Below are positions 34,716 to 42,410 of a stretch of DNA of 64,000 bases, piece after piece. The stretch comes from JAPWJZ01 sp041287865 (GTDB lineage: Bacteria; Pseudomonadota; Alphaproteobacteria; Micavibrionales; UBA2020). How positions within the stretch are numbered: position 1 is the first letter of the stretch; every line of letters begins with the position of its first letter. The notes under the pieces are model-generated. The model made no database searches and had not been told where the DNA came from. It saw nothing but the letters and a program-made list of their open reading frames with translations. The DNA lies in contig JBGGMV010000066.1 of NCBI GenBank assembly GCA_041287865.1, forward strand, positions 1 to 64,000, given 5' to 3'. Position numbers and translations under genes: made by a program.

Positions 34716-35426
34716 ATGGCAAACGAAACAGATATCAAAAGGCGATTCAAGGCGGTCGCGACTTACGACACGGCCGAGCGGGTGGAAACCTTGCAGCTTG
34801 CGCCCGCGGGCAATGTGATCGCGGCGCTGGATTTTTACCGGCAGGATCTTTTCCTCACCGGCATCGACAAGGCGATAGGCACCCAGGCCACCGACCTGCC
34901 TAAAGGCGCGCTGGATATCCTGACGGGTCGCCATGTCAACGGCTTCAAAATCACCATTGTGCAGGCGGAGCATAACGACAAGCCGGTTTTCCTGCCCGTC
35001 GTCGAAGACTCCCTGCTGCAGGAAGTCCTTGTCGTGGCCCCCGGACCGCGCCCTGACAGTTGCGGCCCTGCTGTTGTCTATGTCGACAGCACCGACACCG
35101 ACGCCTCTGCGCAGGTCAACGATTTCCTCATCCGCGGCGCGCGGCTGCGCGGCGAGCGCAGTTTGCTCGACCCTGAGGGCGCCAGGAATCTCATCGATGA
35201 CATGATCACTGCTGTTTCAATGGTAGGCGACCTTCCGGAAACGCGGGCGATGGAAAATAACATCACGATCGGCGCAGCCTTCGCGGAAGTCGCGCGCGGC
35301 AATTCCGGGATGGTCAACTACGTGATGGCCTGCAACCTTATCGACTACAAGGCCGAGGCGACCGAAGGAACGCAAAAGCCCATCGCCGTGCGCGGGCCGC
35401 TGTCCTTCAAGGGCAGGGTGGTATAG
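34716..35426 (+). CDS. Hypothetical protein, second of a paralogous pair
   Basis: The 236-residue product starts 10 bp after its paralogue, with GAGGAGATAAAC as ribosome site. Matching blocks are RRFKAVATYDTAE, LTGRHVNGFKITIVQAE, KPVFLPVVED, VLVVAPG, VYVDSTD, DDMITAVSMVGDL and AAFAEVARGNSG. Identity outside these blocks is low, so the duplication is old. No catalytic motif, signal or membrane segment is seen. The gene is convergent with the acidic protein at 35427, whose stop codon directly abuts it. Confidence 0.8.
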   Translation: MANETDIKRRFKAVATYDTAERVETLQLAPAGNVIAALDFYRQDLFLTGIDKAIGTQATDLPKGALDILTGRHVNGFKITIVQAEHNDKPVFLPVVEDSLLQEVLVVAPGPRPDSCGPAVVYVDSTDTDASAQVNDFLIRGARLRGERSLLDPEGARNLIDDMITAVSMVGDLPETRAMENNITIGAAFAEVARGNSGMVNYVMACNLIDYKAEATEGTQKPIAVRGPLSFKGRVV

Positions 35427-36425
35427 TCAGCGTTTTTTGTTGTTCTTTTTCGGGGCGGGTTTTGCCGTGCCCTCCGCGCGTTGCGCGGGTTTTTCCGTTT
35501 CGGGCTTGTCGACCTTCACCACGATATCGGGCTGGTCGTTGATGACCAGTTCGCCGCCCGCCAGCTGCTTGATCGTCGTGCCGTGGCCGCACATCTCGCT
35601 CACCTCGTTGAAGGATTTGATGGCGCGGTTGACGATGCGCTGATCCAGGTCTTCCTTCGCGGCGGCGACGATGAATTTCGCCAGCGCTTCGTGTTCTTCT
35701 TTTTCGGGCCCCGCGTCGCCGTATTCCTTCATCTCGTATTTCGTCATTTCCATGCCGGCGGCGGTATTGGCGAGGAAAAGGCGTTTTGTATCCGGCTCCA
35801 TGCCGCCAAGCTCCAGCAGGCGGACGTCTTCCTCCGGCGCCATCATCATGCGGTGCATTTCGTCGACCATGCCGACCGTTTCAGGCTGGAACAGGCCGGT
35901 GATATCGTCGAAATTATCGGCGTCCATCAGCAGCGCCGCCGCCGTCATCGCGTCAACGCGCGCATCGGGCATGCGGCCGCGATAGGTTTCCTCGATAATC
36001 CCGGCGGTAATCACATCGGCCATCGACAGGTTCGATACGTTTTCAAGCGCATCGCGGATTTCGCGGCGGCGCGGCAGCATGTGCCCTGCGGCGTCGAAGG
36101 TGCGTTCCTGCTCGGCGCGCATTTCCTGTTCCAGCTCGAACATGTCGTCGTCGCTCAAGGCTTCGTCGTCGTCGCCCAGCGGAATGTCGGTGCCGTCATC
36201 GTCGTCGGATTCAATGCTGATGCGGCGGCCCGTGCCGTCGATGCCGCGATAGGGCTCGAACTTCAGGTCGTCGGGGTTGAGTTTCGATTTGTCGGGTTCC
36301 GGTTTCGGCGGTTCGGGGTGCAGATCCTTGCCCACGTTCTCGTTATCATCAAACGAGAATTCCTTGCCCTTGCCGGTGGCGGCCTTGAAGGCTTTCTTCA
36401 GCTCTTTTTTGTCAGGCTCGGTCAT
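35427..36425 (-). CDS. Hypothetical acidic cytoplasmic protein
   Basis: The 332-residue protein begins with a 100-residue acidic, probably disordered region (SDDDDGTDIPLGDDDEALS). A helical domain follows at about residues 115-285 (DARVDAMTAAALLMDADN, VGMVDEMHRM, AAAKEDLDQRI), and the tail is lysine-rich (KPAPKKNNKKR). The helical domain has the same spacing of hydrophobic blocks as the protein at 48824, and both faintly recall the helical HD domain of RelA/SpoT without its His-Asp pair. That link is weak. No signal peptide is present. Confidence 0.75.
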   Translation of the reverse strand: MTEPDKKELKKAFKAATGKGKEFSFDDNENVGKDLHPEPPKPEPDKSKLNPDDLKFEPYRGIDGTGRRISIESDDDDGTDIPLGDDDEALSDDDMFELEQEMRAEQERTFDAAGHMLPRRREIRDALENVSNLSMADVITAGIIEETYRGRMPDARVDAMTAAALLMDADNFDDITGLFQPETVGMVDEMHRMMMAPEEDVRLLELGGMEPDTKRLFLANTAAGMEMTKYEMKEYGDAGPEKEEHEALAKFIVAAAKEDLDQRIVNRAIKSFNEVSEMCGHGTTIKQLAGGELVINDQPDIVVKVDKPETEKPAQRAEGTAKPAPKKNNKKR

Positions 36426-36512
36426 GACGTCCCTAATAACCGTAATGCTTTCGGATTCGCAAAAGATTACAGTATTATGGAAGCTGATGGAAGGGGCTAG
36501 GGTGTAATATTA

Positions 36513-37025
36513 TTACTTTTTCCGCTCAAGGACGGTGATCGTGTAGTCGCAGGTTTCCCCCGGCAGGGCAGGGTGATGCTCGCGTTTGACTTCTTTCCAC
36601 TCGGCCTTGTCGAAGGTCGGGAAATGGGTATCGCCTTCGGGCGACAGGTGAATTTCGGTCAGGTACAGGCGGTCGGCATGGGGCAGGGACAGGCGGTAAA
36701 TTTCCGACCCGCCGCCGATAAAGATTTCACCGACGCCGTCTTTCTCCGCAATGCCGCGCGCCATCTCGATGCCGTCCTCCAAAGTGTGGACGACGAAGGC
36801 GCCTTCGGCTTTGTAATTGGTATCGCGTGTGACGATGATGTTCGCGCGTTTGGGCAGCGGCTTGCCCAGCGATTCAAAGCTCTTGCGGCCCATGACGATC
36901 GGGTGGCCGATGGTCGTGGTTTTGAAATACTGGAATTCGGATTTAATCTCCCAGGGCATCCAGCTGTCCTTGCCGATCACGCCGTTTTCGGCGACCGCTG
37001 CGATAAGCGAAACTTTCACCGTCAC
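36513..37025 (-). CDS. folA: Dihydrofolate reductase
   Basis: The 170-residue enzyme reduces dihydrofolate to tetrahydrofolate with NADPH. The N-terminal AAVAENGVIGKDSWMPWE, the acidic catalytic residue in IKSEFQYFK, IVMGRKSFESLG and FIGGGSEIYRLSL are the usual DHFR blocks. Its start overlaps the thyA stop by 4 bp, giving the common thyA-folA operon in which dihydrofolate made by ThyA is recycled. Confidence 0.95.
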   Translation of the reverse strand: MTVKVSLIAAVAENGVIGKDSWMPWEIKSEFQYFKTTTIGHPIVMGRKSFESLGKPLPKRANIIVTRDTNYKAEGAFVVHTLEDGIEMARGIAEKDGVGEIFIGGGSEIYRLSLPHADRLYLTEIHLSPEGDTHFPTFDKAEWKEVKREHHPALPGETCDYTITVLERKK

Positions 37026-37816
37026 ACCGCAACCTTTCCTTTAATGGCCGCATGGTGCTGGTAACCGGTGATTTCAAAGTCTTCGAACTTGAAATCGAAC
37101 AGGTTTTTGACGGCGGGGTTAAGCTTTACCTGCGGCAGCGGCAGCGGGTCGCGCTGGAGCTGCAGTTTGCACTGCTCGATATGGTTCACGTAGATATGCA
37201 GGTCGCCGAAGCTGTGAATGAATTCACCGGGCTGCAGCCCTGCCACCTGCGCGATCATCAGCGTCAGCAGCGCATAGGAAGCGATATTGAACGGCACGCC
37301 AAGGAAAACATCCGCAGAGCGTTGATAAAGCTGGCAGGACAGCTTTCCATCCTGCACGTAAAACTGGAACAGGCAGTGGCAGGGGGCCAGCGCCATTTTG
37401 GGAATGTCGGAGGGATTCCACGCCGTCACAATCAGGCGGCGGCTGTCGGGATTGGTTTTAATCTCGTTTAAAATGTTCGAGATTTGATCGATAGCACCGC
37501 CATCGGCTGCAGGCCAGCTGCGCCACTGCGCGCCGTAAACGGGGCCGAGATCGCCGCGCTCGTCCGCCCATTCGTCCCAGATGCGGACGTCGTTCTCCTT
37601 GAGATACTTGATATTCGTATCGCCCTTCAGGAACCAGAGCAGTTCATGGATGATCGATTTGGTATGGACTTTTTTGGTCGTGACCAGCGGAAAACCCTTC
37701 GCCAGATCATAGCGCGACTGGTGGCCGAAGGTTGAAATGGTGTCGACGCCGGTACGGTTCTTTTTCAGCTTCCCGTTATCAAGGACATGCTGCATCAACT
37801 CCAGATACTGTTTCAT
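37022..37816 (-). CDS. thyA: Thymidylate synthase
   Basis: The ATG at 37816 (GGGGGAAG 7 bases upstream) gives 264 residues, the same length as E. coli ThyA. It methylates dUMP to dTMP using methylenetetrahydrofolate. The catalytic Cys is in MALAPCHCLFQFYV; RSADVFLGVPFNIASYALL and GDLHIYVNHIEQ are dUMP and folate contacts. It leads the thyA-folA operon. The flavin-dependent ThyX often used by alphaproteobacteria is not seen here. Confidence 0.96.
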   Translation of the reverse strand: MKQYLELMQHVLDNGKLKKNRTGVDTISTFGHQSRYDLAKGFPLVTTKKVHTKSIIHELLWFLKGDTNIKYLKENDVRIWDEWADERGDLGPVYGAQWRSWPAADGGAIDQISNILNEIKTNPDSRRLIVTAWNPSDIPKMALAPCHCLFQFYVQDGKLSCQLYQRSADVFLGVPFNIASYALLTLMIAQVAGLQPGEFIHSFGDLHIYVNHIEQCKLQLQRDPLPLPQVKLNPAVKNLFDFKFEDFEITGYQHHAAIKGKVAV

Positions 37817-37874
37817 GTGCGCTTCCCCCTGCTGAAAACCGATTCTATCACAAGGCAATATAGAGAAGGCAGCC

Positions 37875-37912
37875 AAAAATAAAAGCGGCGGAAGGGGGTA
37901 AATCCTTCCGCC
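37875..37912 (-). terminator. Terminator of the 37936-38451 gene
   Basis: Read on the minus strand, GGCGGAAGG and CCTTCCGCC form a 9-bp stem (37904-37912 with 37887-37895). A GCTTTTATTTTT tract follows. It separates the small membrane protein gene from thyA. Confidence 0.75.
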
Positions 37913-37935
37913 ACTTAGATGTTTCTCTTAATCCC

Positions 37936-38451
37936 TTAAGGTCTCGGCTGGCTGCCGGAGGGAGCCGGTGCCGGAGCGGGCGCCGTCTCGGCCGGCCCGC
38001 CGGCAACAGCGCCGGCAAAGGCCTCGGCCGCCGCGCCCTTGGCGGGCAGCTGCGCGCGTTGCGCCCTGTAAAGGTCCTGCGTTTCAGCCAGTTCGCGTTC
38101 TTTCTGGTCCAGCACGCTGTGATAACGGGCGGTCAGCTTGCCGTTGTCGATGTCGGCGTTGATAGCTTTCTGGGCGCGGTTGCCTTCCTTGACCATGGCG
38201 ACGATGCTGGTGACCATGCTACCGGCAAAGCCGATCAGCAGGGGGATACCGACGGGGGGCGCCCAGACTGCGGCGAGAACGGACAGGATTAAAAAGACAC
38301 CCGCATTCATTCCCGCCTTGCCGGCGATTTTGTCAGCCGTATCCATGACGGCGCGCGATGCCTTAAACACGGGGTGGGAGTTCGCTTCTTCGGCTTTGCG
38401 GTATTCGTCGAAGAAGGCTTCGTTGATGTCTTTTTTGAGTTGGTCGTCCAT
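37936..38451 (-). CDS. Hypothetical small membrane protein
   Basis: From the ATG at 38451 the product has 171 residues. A polar helical N-terminus (DQLKKDINEAFFDEYRKAEE) is followed by two adjacent hydrophobic segments (GVFLILSVLAAVWAPPVG and IPLLIGFAGSMVTSIVAM), a charged coiled region (LDQKERELAETQDLYRAQRA) and an Ala/Pro tail. It has its own strong promoter and terminator, so it is a single-gene unit. The family is not recognised. Confidence 0.75.
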   Translation of the reverse strand: MDDQLKKDINEAFFDEYRKAEEANSHPVFKASRAVMDTADKIAGKAGMNAGVFLILSVLAAVWAPPVGIPLLIGFAGSMVTSIVAMVKEGNRAQKAINADIDNGKLTARYHSVLDQKERELAETQDLYRAQRAQLPAKGAAAEAFAGAVAGGPAETAPAPAPAPSGSQPRP

Positions 38452-38491
38452 TTTGAATGTCCCTCTGTCTTTATTATGAAAATTTGTATCA

Positions 38492-38520
38492 GTTATATGC
38501 GCCTTGTGCTTTGCTGTCAA
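38492..38520 (-). promoter_or_regulatory. Sigma-70 promoter for the 37936-38451 gene
   Basis: On the minus strand TTGACA (38515-38520) is separated by exactly 17 bp from TATAAC (38492-38497). This near-consensus promoter lies 41 bp before the ATG, with GAGGGAC as ribosome site between. Confidence 0.75.
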
Positions 38521-38588
38521 TTTTTAATAAAAAAATCTATAAATTACATATAGATAGAAGAATGAATGTCTTCGGGAGGGAATCGCAT

Positions 38589-38616
38589 TTGACATAATAT
38601 TCCCAAAAATGATACC
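38589..38616 (+). promoter_or_regulatory. Possible promoter for the HExxH protein gene
   Basis: A perfect -35 box TTGACA (38589-38594) is followed after 16 bp by GATACC (38611-38616), a weak -10 box. The ATG is 38 bp further on. The -35 match makes it plausible. Confidence 0.45.
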
Positions 38617-38654
38617 CTCATGCATTCATTTGCTTAACCCCAAAAGGGCCCTTC

Positions 38655-40070
38655 ATGGCGGAGAGCGACCAGACATCGACCGAAACCGCGCGTCTTCCGG
38701 CCGGCAGCCTTGTCGACAAGACGACGGGGAAGGTCCTCGGTCAAATATTGCTGGATAAACCGGACAAAGGCCGCGCAGGTCGTCTCGCGCGCGCCGAGGC
38801 GGTCGCGCGTGTGGCGCGCCGCTGGCAGAGAGGGGATTTCCGCGCCTTCCAGCGCGGGCTTTCGCAGGCGCGCCGCGACAAGGACAAGGCCGCGCTGGAA
38901 AAGGCTTTCAACCTTGCCGCCGAAGTGCCGGTTTTCAAGGAAGCGCTCGACTGGGCGAAGGAAAACGGCATCGAGTTCTTTGTCGACCGCACCTGCTCGA
39001 AATACGTGGGGGCCTATTACACCGGCACGACCGGCGTGATCGGCGTCAACCACCGCGCGCTGCAAAACCCGCAGCTGATGGCGATCTACCTGACGCATGA
39101 AATCCGCCACGCCTGGCAGGACGCGCATGGCATCATGGGCCATAGCATGAAACCCGATTATGCGGGCGAAGCGATCCGCACCGCGCTGGTCGAGGCCGAC
39201 GCCATGGCCTTTGAAACCCTTGCCGCGCATCAGGCCGCGCGCGCCGTGCTGCAAAAACGGCAGGCTGAAAAAGGCCTGCCGCCCGACCTCGCCACCCGCC
39301 TGAAGCGCATGGAAAAGATGTGCGCCAATGCGGAAAGAGACCTCTGGCGCGGGTTTGAAACCTGGTTCCAGACGTCGCGTCCCTTCTTTTACTGCGAGGC
39401 GGTGGCGAAACGCGAGGCGACTGTGCTGGGGATAAGGGGCGAGGCGCCGAAAGACCACAAATATGAATTCAAGGCGATGATGATGCCGGGCGAGAAAACA
39501 CGGCTGATCGATGTGACCGACGAGGCTGACTTCCAGAAGCTGGGCACGACTTTCTCGGGCGGCAATTACCTGAACGAGAAGAAGCGCCGCGAATTCGTCA
39601 AGCATACCGTGAACAATCCGTCCCTTGCGCGCACCTTCTGGCGCGCGGGTGCGAAAACGCCGAAGCTCCTCACCGCGCTGCGTAAAAAAGAACTGCAGAT
39701 GAAGCAGGACACGCCGCAACTGCATATCGACGCCACCGGCCAGCCGTCCGATATCCAGGCGCTGGCGAACCTGCTGGAAATAAAACTGAAAGCCCTGACG
39801 GAAGTGGAAAAGGTCGAGGCGGATAAACGCTCCAGCCTCATGCTTAATATGACGGTGACTTTCAAGAAAGGCATCGACCCCGTCACGGCCTTCCGCAACG
39901 CCGCCATCGCCCTCGACGGCCAGTGGGCGCATGTCGCGCCCTCGGTCATGAAGCTTTATATCGAGGGCATGAGCAAGACCATGTGGGGCGCGCGCGGGCG
40001 CCTTGAGCGCAACCCTTACCGCCCTCCCAATCGCACCCCCGGCCGCGTTATGCCTGCCGCAACCCCCTGA
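38655..40070 (+). CDS. Putative zinc metallopeptidase (HExxH) of unknown family
   Basis: The 471-residue protein carries HEIRH at residues 148-152 inside LMAIYLTHEIRHAWQDAHG. A second acidic site lies 28-30 residues later in ALVEADAMAFE (Glu180), the spacing of gluzincin-type zinc sites. Residues 1-100 are helical and basic. The region from 230 on includes GTTFSGGNYLNEKKRREF and a C-terminal domain after residue 350. No signal peptide is seen, so it would act in the cytoplasm or be exported another way. It resembles the group named DUF6782 putative metallopeptidases, but I cannot confirm that here. AAAAGGGCCC precedes the ATG. Confidence 0.8.
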   Translation: MAESDQTSTETARLPAGSLVDKTTGKVLGQILLDKPDKGRAGRLARAEAVARVARRWQRGDFRAFQRGLSQARRDKDKAALEKAFNLAAEVPVFKEALDWAKENGIEFFVDRTCSKYVGAYYTGTTGVIGVNHRALQNPQLMAIYLTHEIRHAWQDAHGIMGHSMKPDYAGEAIRTALVEADAMAFETLAAHQAARAVLQKRQAEKGLPPDLATRLKRMEKMCANAERDLWRGFETWFQTSRPFFYCEAVAKREATVLGIRGEAPKDHKYEFKAMMMPGEKTRLIDVTDEADFQKLGTTFSGGNYLNEKKRREFVKHTVNNPSLARTFWRAGAKTPKLLTALRKKELQMKQDTPQLHIDATGQPSDIQALANLLEIKLKALTEVEKVEADKRSSLMLNMTVTFKKGIDPVTAFRNAAIALDGQWAHVAPSVMKLYIEGMSKTMWGARGRLERNPYRPPNRTPGRVMPAATP

Positions 40071-40127
40071 TATTGCGCCAAAACTGGCAAAGCCCCTGAA
40101 ACTACTGGTTTTTTAATCTTTTTCCGC

Positions 40128-40133
40128 TATATT
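40128..40133 (+). promoter_or_regulatory. Possible -10 box of the tmRNA gene
   Basis: TATATT at 40128-40133 is followed 6 bases later by the first tmRNA hairpin. The upstream -35 region (CTGGTT at 40105-40110) matches poorly, so only the -10 box is claimed. Confidence 0.4.
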
Positions 40134-40139
40134 GAAGAT

Positions 40140-40450
40140 GTCCGGAGCAATCCGGACTATGACGATAAACGCGCTATAAAATAGGCGAGACGGACCTGGG
40201 GGCGGTACCCAGCGGCTCCACCATTCTTCAAAAGGATTTGCGAAAGTTGTCTTCGCATCCGGTATGGGGCCGAAATAGGATCGACGTGCGTAGTAAAGAT
40301 GGTTGCTTTCGTCCGGCATTGTTCCGCCGTTATCGGGCTACTTTTATAAATGCTAACGACAACATGCCCGCAAGGGCTGAACTCCGCCTCGTTGCTTAAC
40401 AGCGACAACAGCGAAGTTGGCATTCAATTCCTAAGCTAGCAATAGCATAG
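40140..40450 (+). ncRNA. ssrA: Circularly permuted two-piece tmRNA
   Basis: The 3' acceptor piece comes first. The T-arm CTGGG-GGCGGTA-CCCAG is followed by CGGCTCC and an encoded A-CCA ending at 40223. After a 42-base spacer, which holds the hairpin TGCGAA/TTCGCA, the coding piece begins GGGGCCG at 40266. GGGGCCG and CGGCTCC pair over 7 bp with the G3-U pair that marks alanine acceptance. The tag frame runs 40352-40399 and encodes ANDNMPARAELRLVA then TAA. This order (acceptor, spacer, coding) is the alphaproteobacterial permuted form. The RNA rescues stalled ribosomes and tags the product for ClpXP; sspB lies 6 kb away. Outer ends are approximate. Confidence 0.93.
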
Positions 40451-40459
40451 GTGGGGCGT

Positions 40460-40500
40460 GGGGGCAGGCCTAGCAACAGAACTGCCCCCATTTTCTTTTT
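40460..40500 (+). terminator. Terminator of the tmRNA gene
   Basis: GGGGGCAG (40460-40467) pairs with CTGCCCCC (40482-40489) and is followed by ATTTTCTTTTT. It lies just before the next gene. Confidence 0.9.
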
Positions 40501-40528
40501 TCAGTCCTTCCGAACGAGTTTTCATTTC

Positions 40529-41332
40529 ATGAGCACCCCCCAGAAACCAGCCGTAAAAATGCCGGTTCTGGTCAGGATTATTTTCTGGAAGGTTCACTCG
40601 CGGCAGATGGCCCTGACATGGGTACGGGTTCTCGGGGCCCTTGGCCTCGTCTGCGCTTTTTTCAGTTTGATGTCGCCCCTCAACGTTTATTTGTGGGTGC
40701 CTGCTATCTACTCTTTTGCCGCTGGGGCCCTGTGCTGGTGGTTATTGAAGTGGTTTGACAGGAACGGCGTCTGGCCCTCTGCAACGCCGTCCAAAGGCCT
40801 GATAGCGGCGGTCTGGTGCATCCCGGCGCTGGCCGCGCTGGTGCTGGCGACTCTTGAGTTCTTTATCGGGATCCATCACTTCTCGCACAACGGCATGTAT
40901 CCCGGCCTGCCGGCAAAGAGCGTGATTTTTACCAATAAACGCGCCTATGCGGCGCCGTCAGACGTCAAGCGGGGGGATATCGTTTACTTTACCCTCGAAA
41001 CAGAGGAAGAAACATTCAAGTTTATCTTGCGCGTCATCGGCCTTCCGGGCGAAACGGTGAAGAATGCCGGCGAGGCGCTTTCCATCAACGGGCAGCCTGT
41101 CAAACGGAAACTGCTCCGCAAGGCTGACGATACAACAATCTTCCGCGAAAGCATTGGCGAGGCCTCCTATGAGGTGGCCTTCGATAAGACCCCGCCCCGC
41201 AAGCCACTCGATGTGACAATTACCGTGCCGGCTGACGCGTTCTTCGTCATGGCTGATAACCGTCTTAGCGCTTTTGACAGCCGGTGGTTTGGGACAGTTC
41301 CGTTCAGTGCAATCATCGGCAAGAAGTTTTGA
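40529..41332 (+). CDS. Signal peptidase I homologue lacking the catalytic residues
   Basis: From the ATG at 40529 the protein has 267 residues with about four hydrophobic segments in the first 115. The S26 fold follows: YPGLP, VKRGDIVYF, RVIGLPGETVKN and FVMADNRLSAFDSRWFGTVP, which match the family boxes well. In true enzymes the catalytic Ser directly precedes Met; here SHNGMYPGL has Gly122 in that place, with Ser119 three residues earlier. The catalytic Lys before RVIGLPG is Leu167, with Lys164 nearby. It is therefore probably an inactive relative or one with a changed active site. The gene follows the tmRNA terminator and is convergent with the four-gene array. Confidence 0.82.
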   Translation: MSTPQKPAVKMPVLVRIIFWKVHSRQMALTWVRVLGALGLVCAFFSLMSPLNVYLWVPAIYSFAAGALCWWLLKWFDRNGVWPSATPSKGLIAAVWCIPALAALVLATLEFFIGIHHFSHNGMYPGLPAKSVIFTNKRAYAAPSDVKRGDIVYFTLETEEETFKFILRVIGLPGETVKNAGEALSINGQPVKRKLLRKADDTTIFRESIGEASYEVAFDKTPPRKPLDVTITVPADAFFVMADNRLSAFDSRWFGTVPFSAIIGKKF

Positions 41333-41369
41333 GCGGACGCGGCGACGGCAGGGTCGCCCCGGTTTCTTT

Positions 41370-42410
41370 TCATTTTTTGGGCGTCAGCTTCAGCGGCTTT
41401 GAAACCTTCGCCGCCGTGTCCAGCGCCATGCGGAAATCGAGGTCGCCGTCCTTGTCGCAGAGCAGCCATGTCTGCCAGCCGCCGCTGCGGGCGTCTTTCG
41501 GCCTGACTTCCAAAGCGCCGTCGCTTTCCTTGCGCGTCACGAAATCGCCGGGGTGAACGACCTGGTAGATCGAGCCCGCGCCGGTGCCGAAGGTGTCGGC
41601 CGCCTGCCAGGCGCGGAAAGGGGTGGAGAGGGTATAGACGATATTTTTATCGCCCTCGGTCTCGACGCGGGAAACGACGGTGCCGGAGCGGGGGCAGACC
41701 GCCCCTTGCGCGTATTCGGCGGCGGGCGATACATGCGAAAAGCTGATATCGGGCATGCGGCGGGGGTCGAGCGCATCGGCGGTTGTCATTTTATCGAGCA
41801 TGCCCCTGCGGTCTTCCCAGACCACCAGCACCTGCCCTTCGGTGGCGACACCCTCGTGGTAGGAAGGTTTTCCTTCGTCGAAGCCCTGCCGCAGCGTATA
41901 GGCCTGCCCCGCCTTCAGCGGCACGACAAGGTAGCGGCTTTCGTCGCGGTAGTAGGAACAGTCGGAGAAATCGATGTCCATGAGCGGCATCAGGCGGGTC
42001 TCCGGCCTGCCCGGATAGTCGAGCGGCACCTGCTTGCTTTTGTCGGCGATCTGGTCGGGCACGAAGACCTGCCCGTCGGGAAAGGCGAAGGTCCACAGGC
42101 GCGGGAGGGCCTTGGTGACTTCCGTGGGCCTGTCGCCGCCGATGCCCGCATCGCGCAGCGCGCCGAACATCATCATGTCATGCGTCGACATCGTGACGCG
42201 GGGAAATTCGGAGAAACCGGGGTCGGTCTTTTTCATGCGCTTGACGAGGCTGGCCTCGAACAGCGCCAGCTGCTCGGGCGTGATCGCTGCGCCGTCGTGC
42301 TCGGCGGGCAGACGCTTCGCCCACCAGGCGGCCAGCGCCTGCAGGGCCGTGTCGGGCCACCAGCCCGATTTCGGCGCGGCCCTGCTGTTGAAAGCGTCGT
42401 TGCTGCTCAT
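41370..42410 (-). CDS. Hypothetical protein, paralogue 4 of a four-gene array
   Basis: The last gene of the array encodes 346 residues. It shows the array's shared blocks: WWAKRLP near residue 30, FPDGQVFVPDQ near residue 111, DIDFSDCSYYRDESRYLVV near residue 149, QVLVVWED, TTADALDPRRMPDISF, VHPGDFVTRKE near residue 289, and the C-terminal VSKPLKLTPKK. There is no signal peptide or membrane segment, so it is probably cytoplasmic. Its start overlaps the previous gene by 4 bp. I do not recognise the family. It is the most diverged copy at the N-terminus. Confidence 0.82.
   Translation of the reverse strand: MSSNDAFNSRAAPKSGWWPDTALQALAAWWAKRLPAEHDGAAITPEQLALFEASLVKRMKKTDPGFSEFPRVTMSTHDMMMFGALRDAGIGGDRPTEVTKALPRLWTFAFPDGQVFVPDQIADKSKQVPLDYPGRPETRLMPLMDIDFSDCSYYRDESRYLVVPLKAGQAYTLRQGFDEGKPSYHEGVATEGQVLVVWEDRRGMLDKMTTADALDPRRMPDISFSHVSPAAEYAQGAVCPRSGTVVSRVETEGDKNIVYTLSTPFRAWQAADTFGTGAGSIYQVVHPGDFVTRKESDGALEVRPKDARSGGWQTWLLCDKDGDLDFRMALDTAAKVSKPLKLTPKK

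Noticed and set aside
40266..40450. Standard one-piece tmRNA beginning at GGGGCCG
   Set aside because: The matching CCA-ending acceptor strand is upstream, not downstream, so the gene is permuted.
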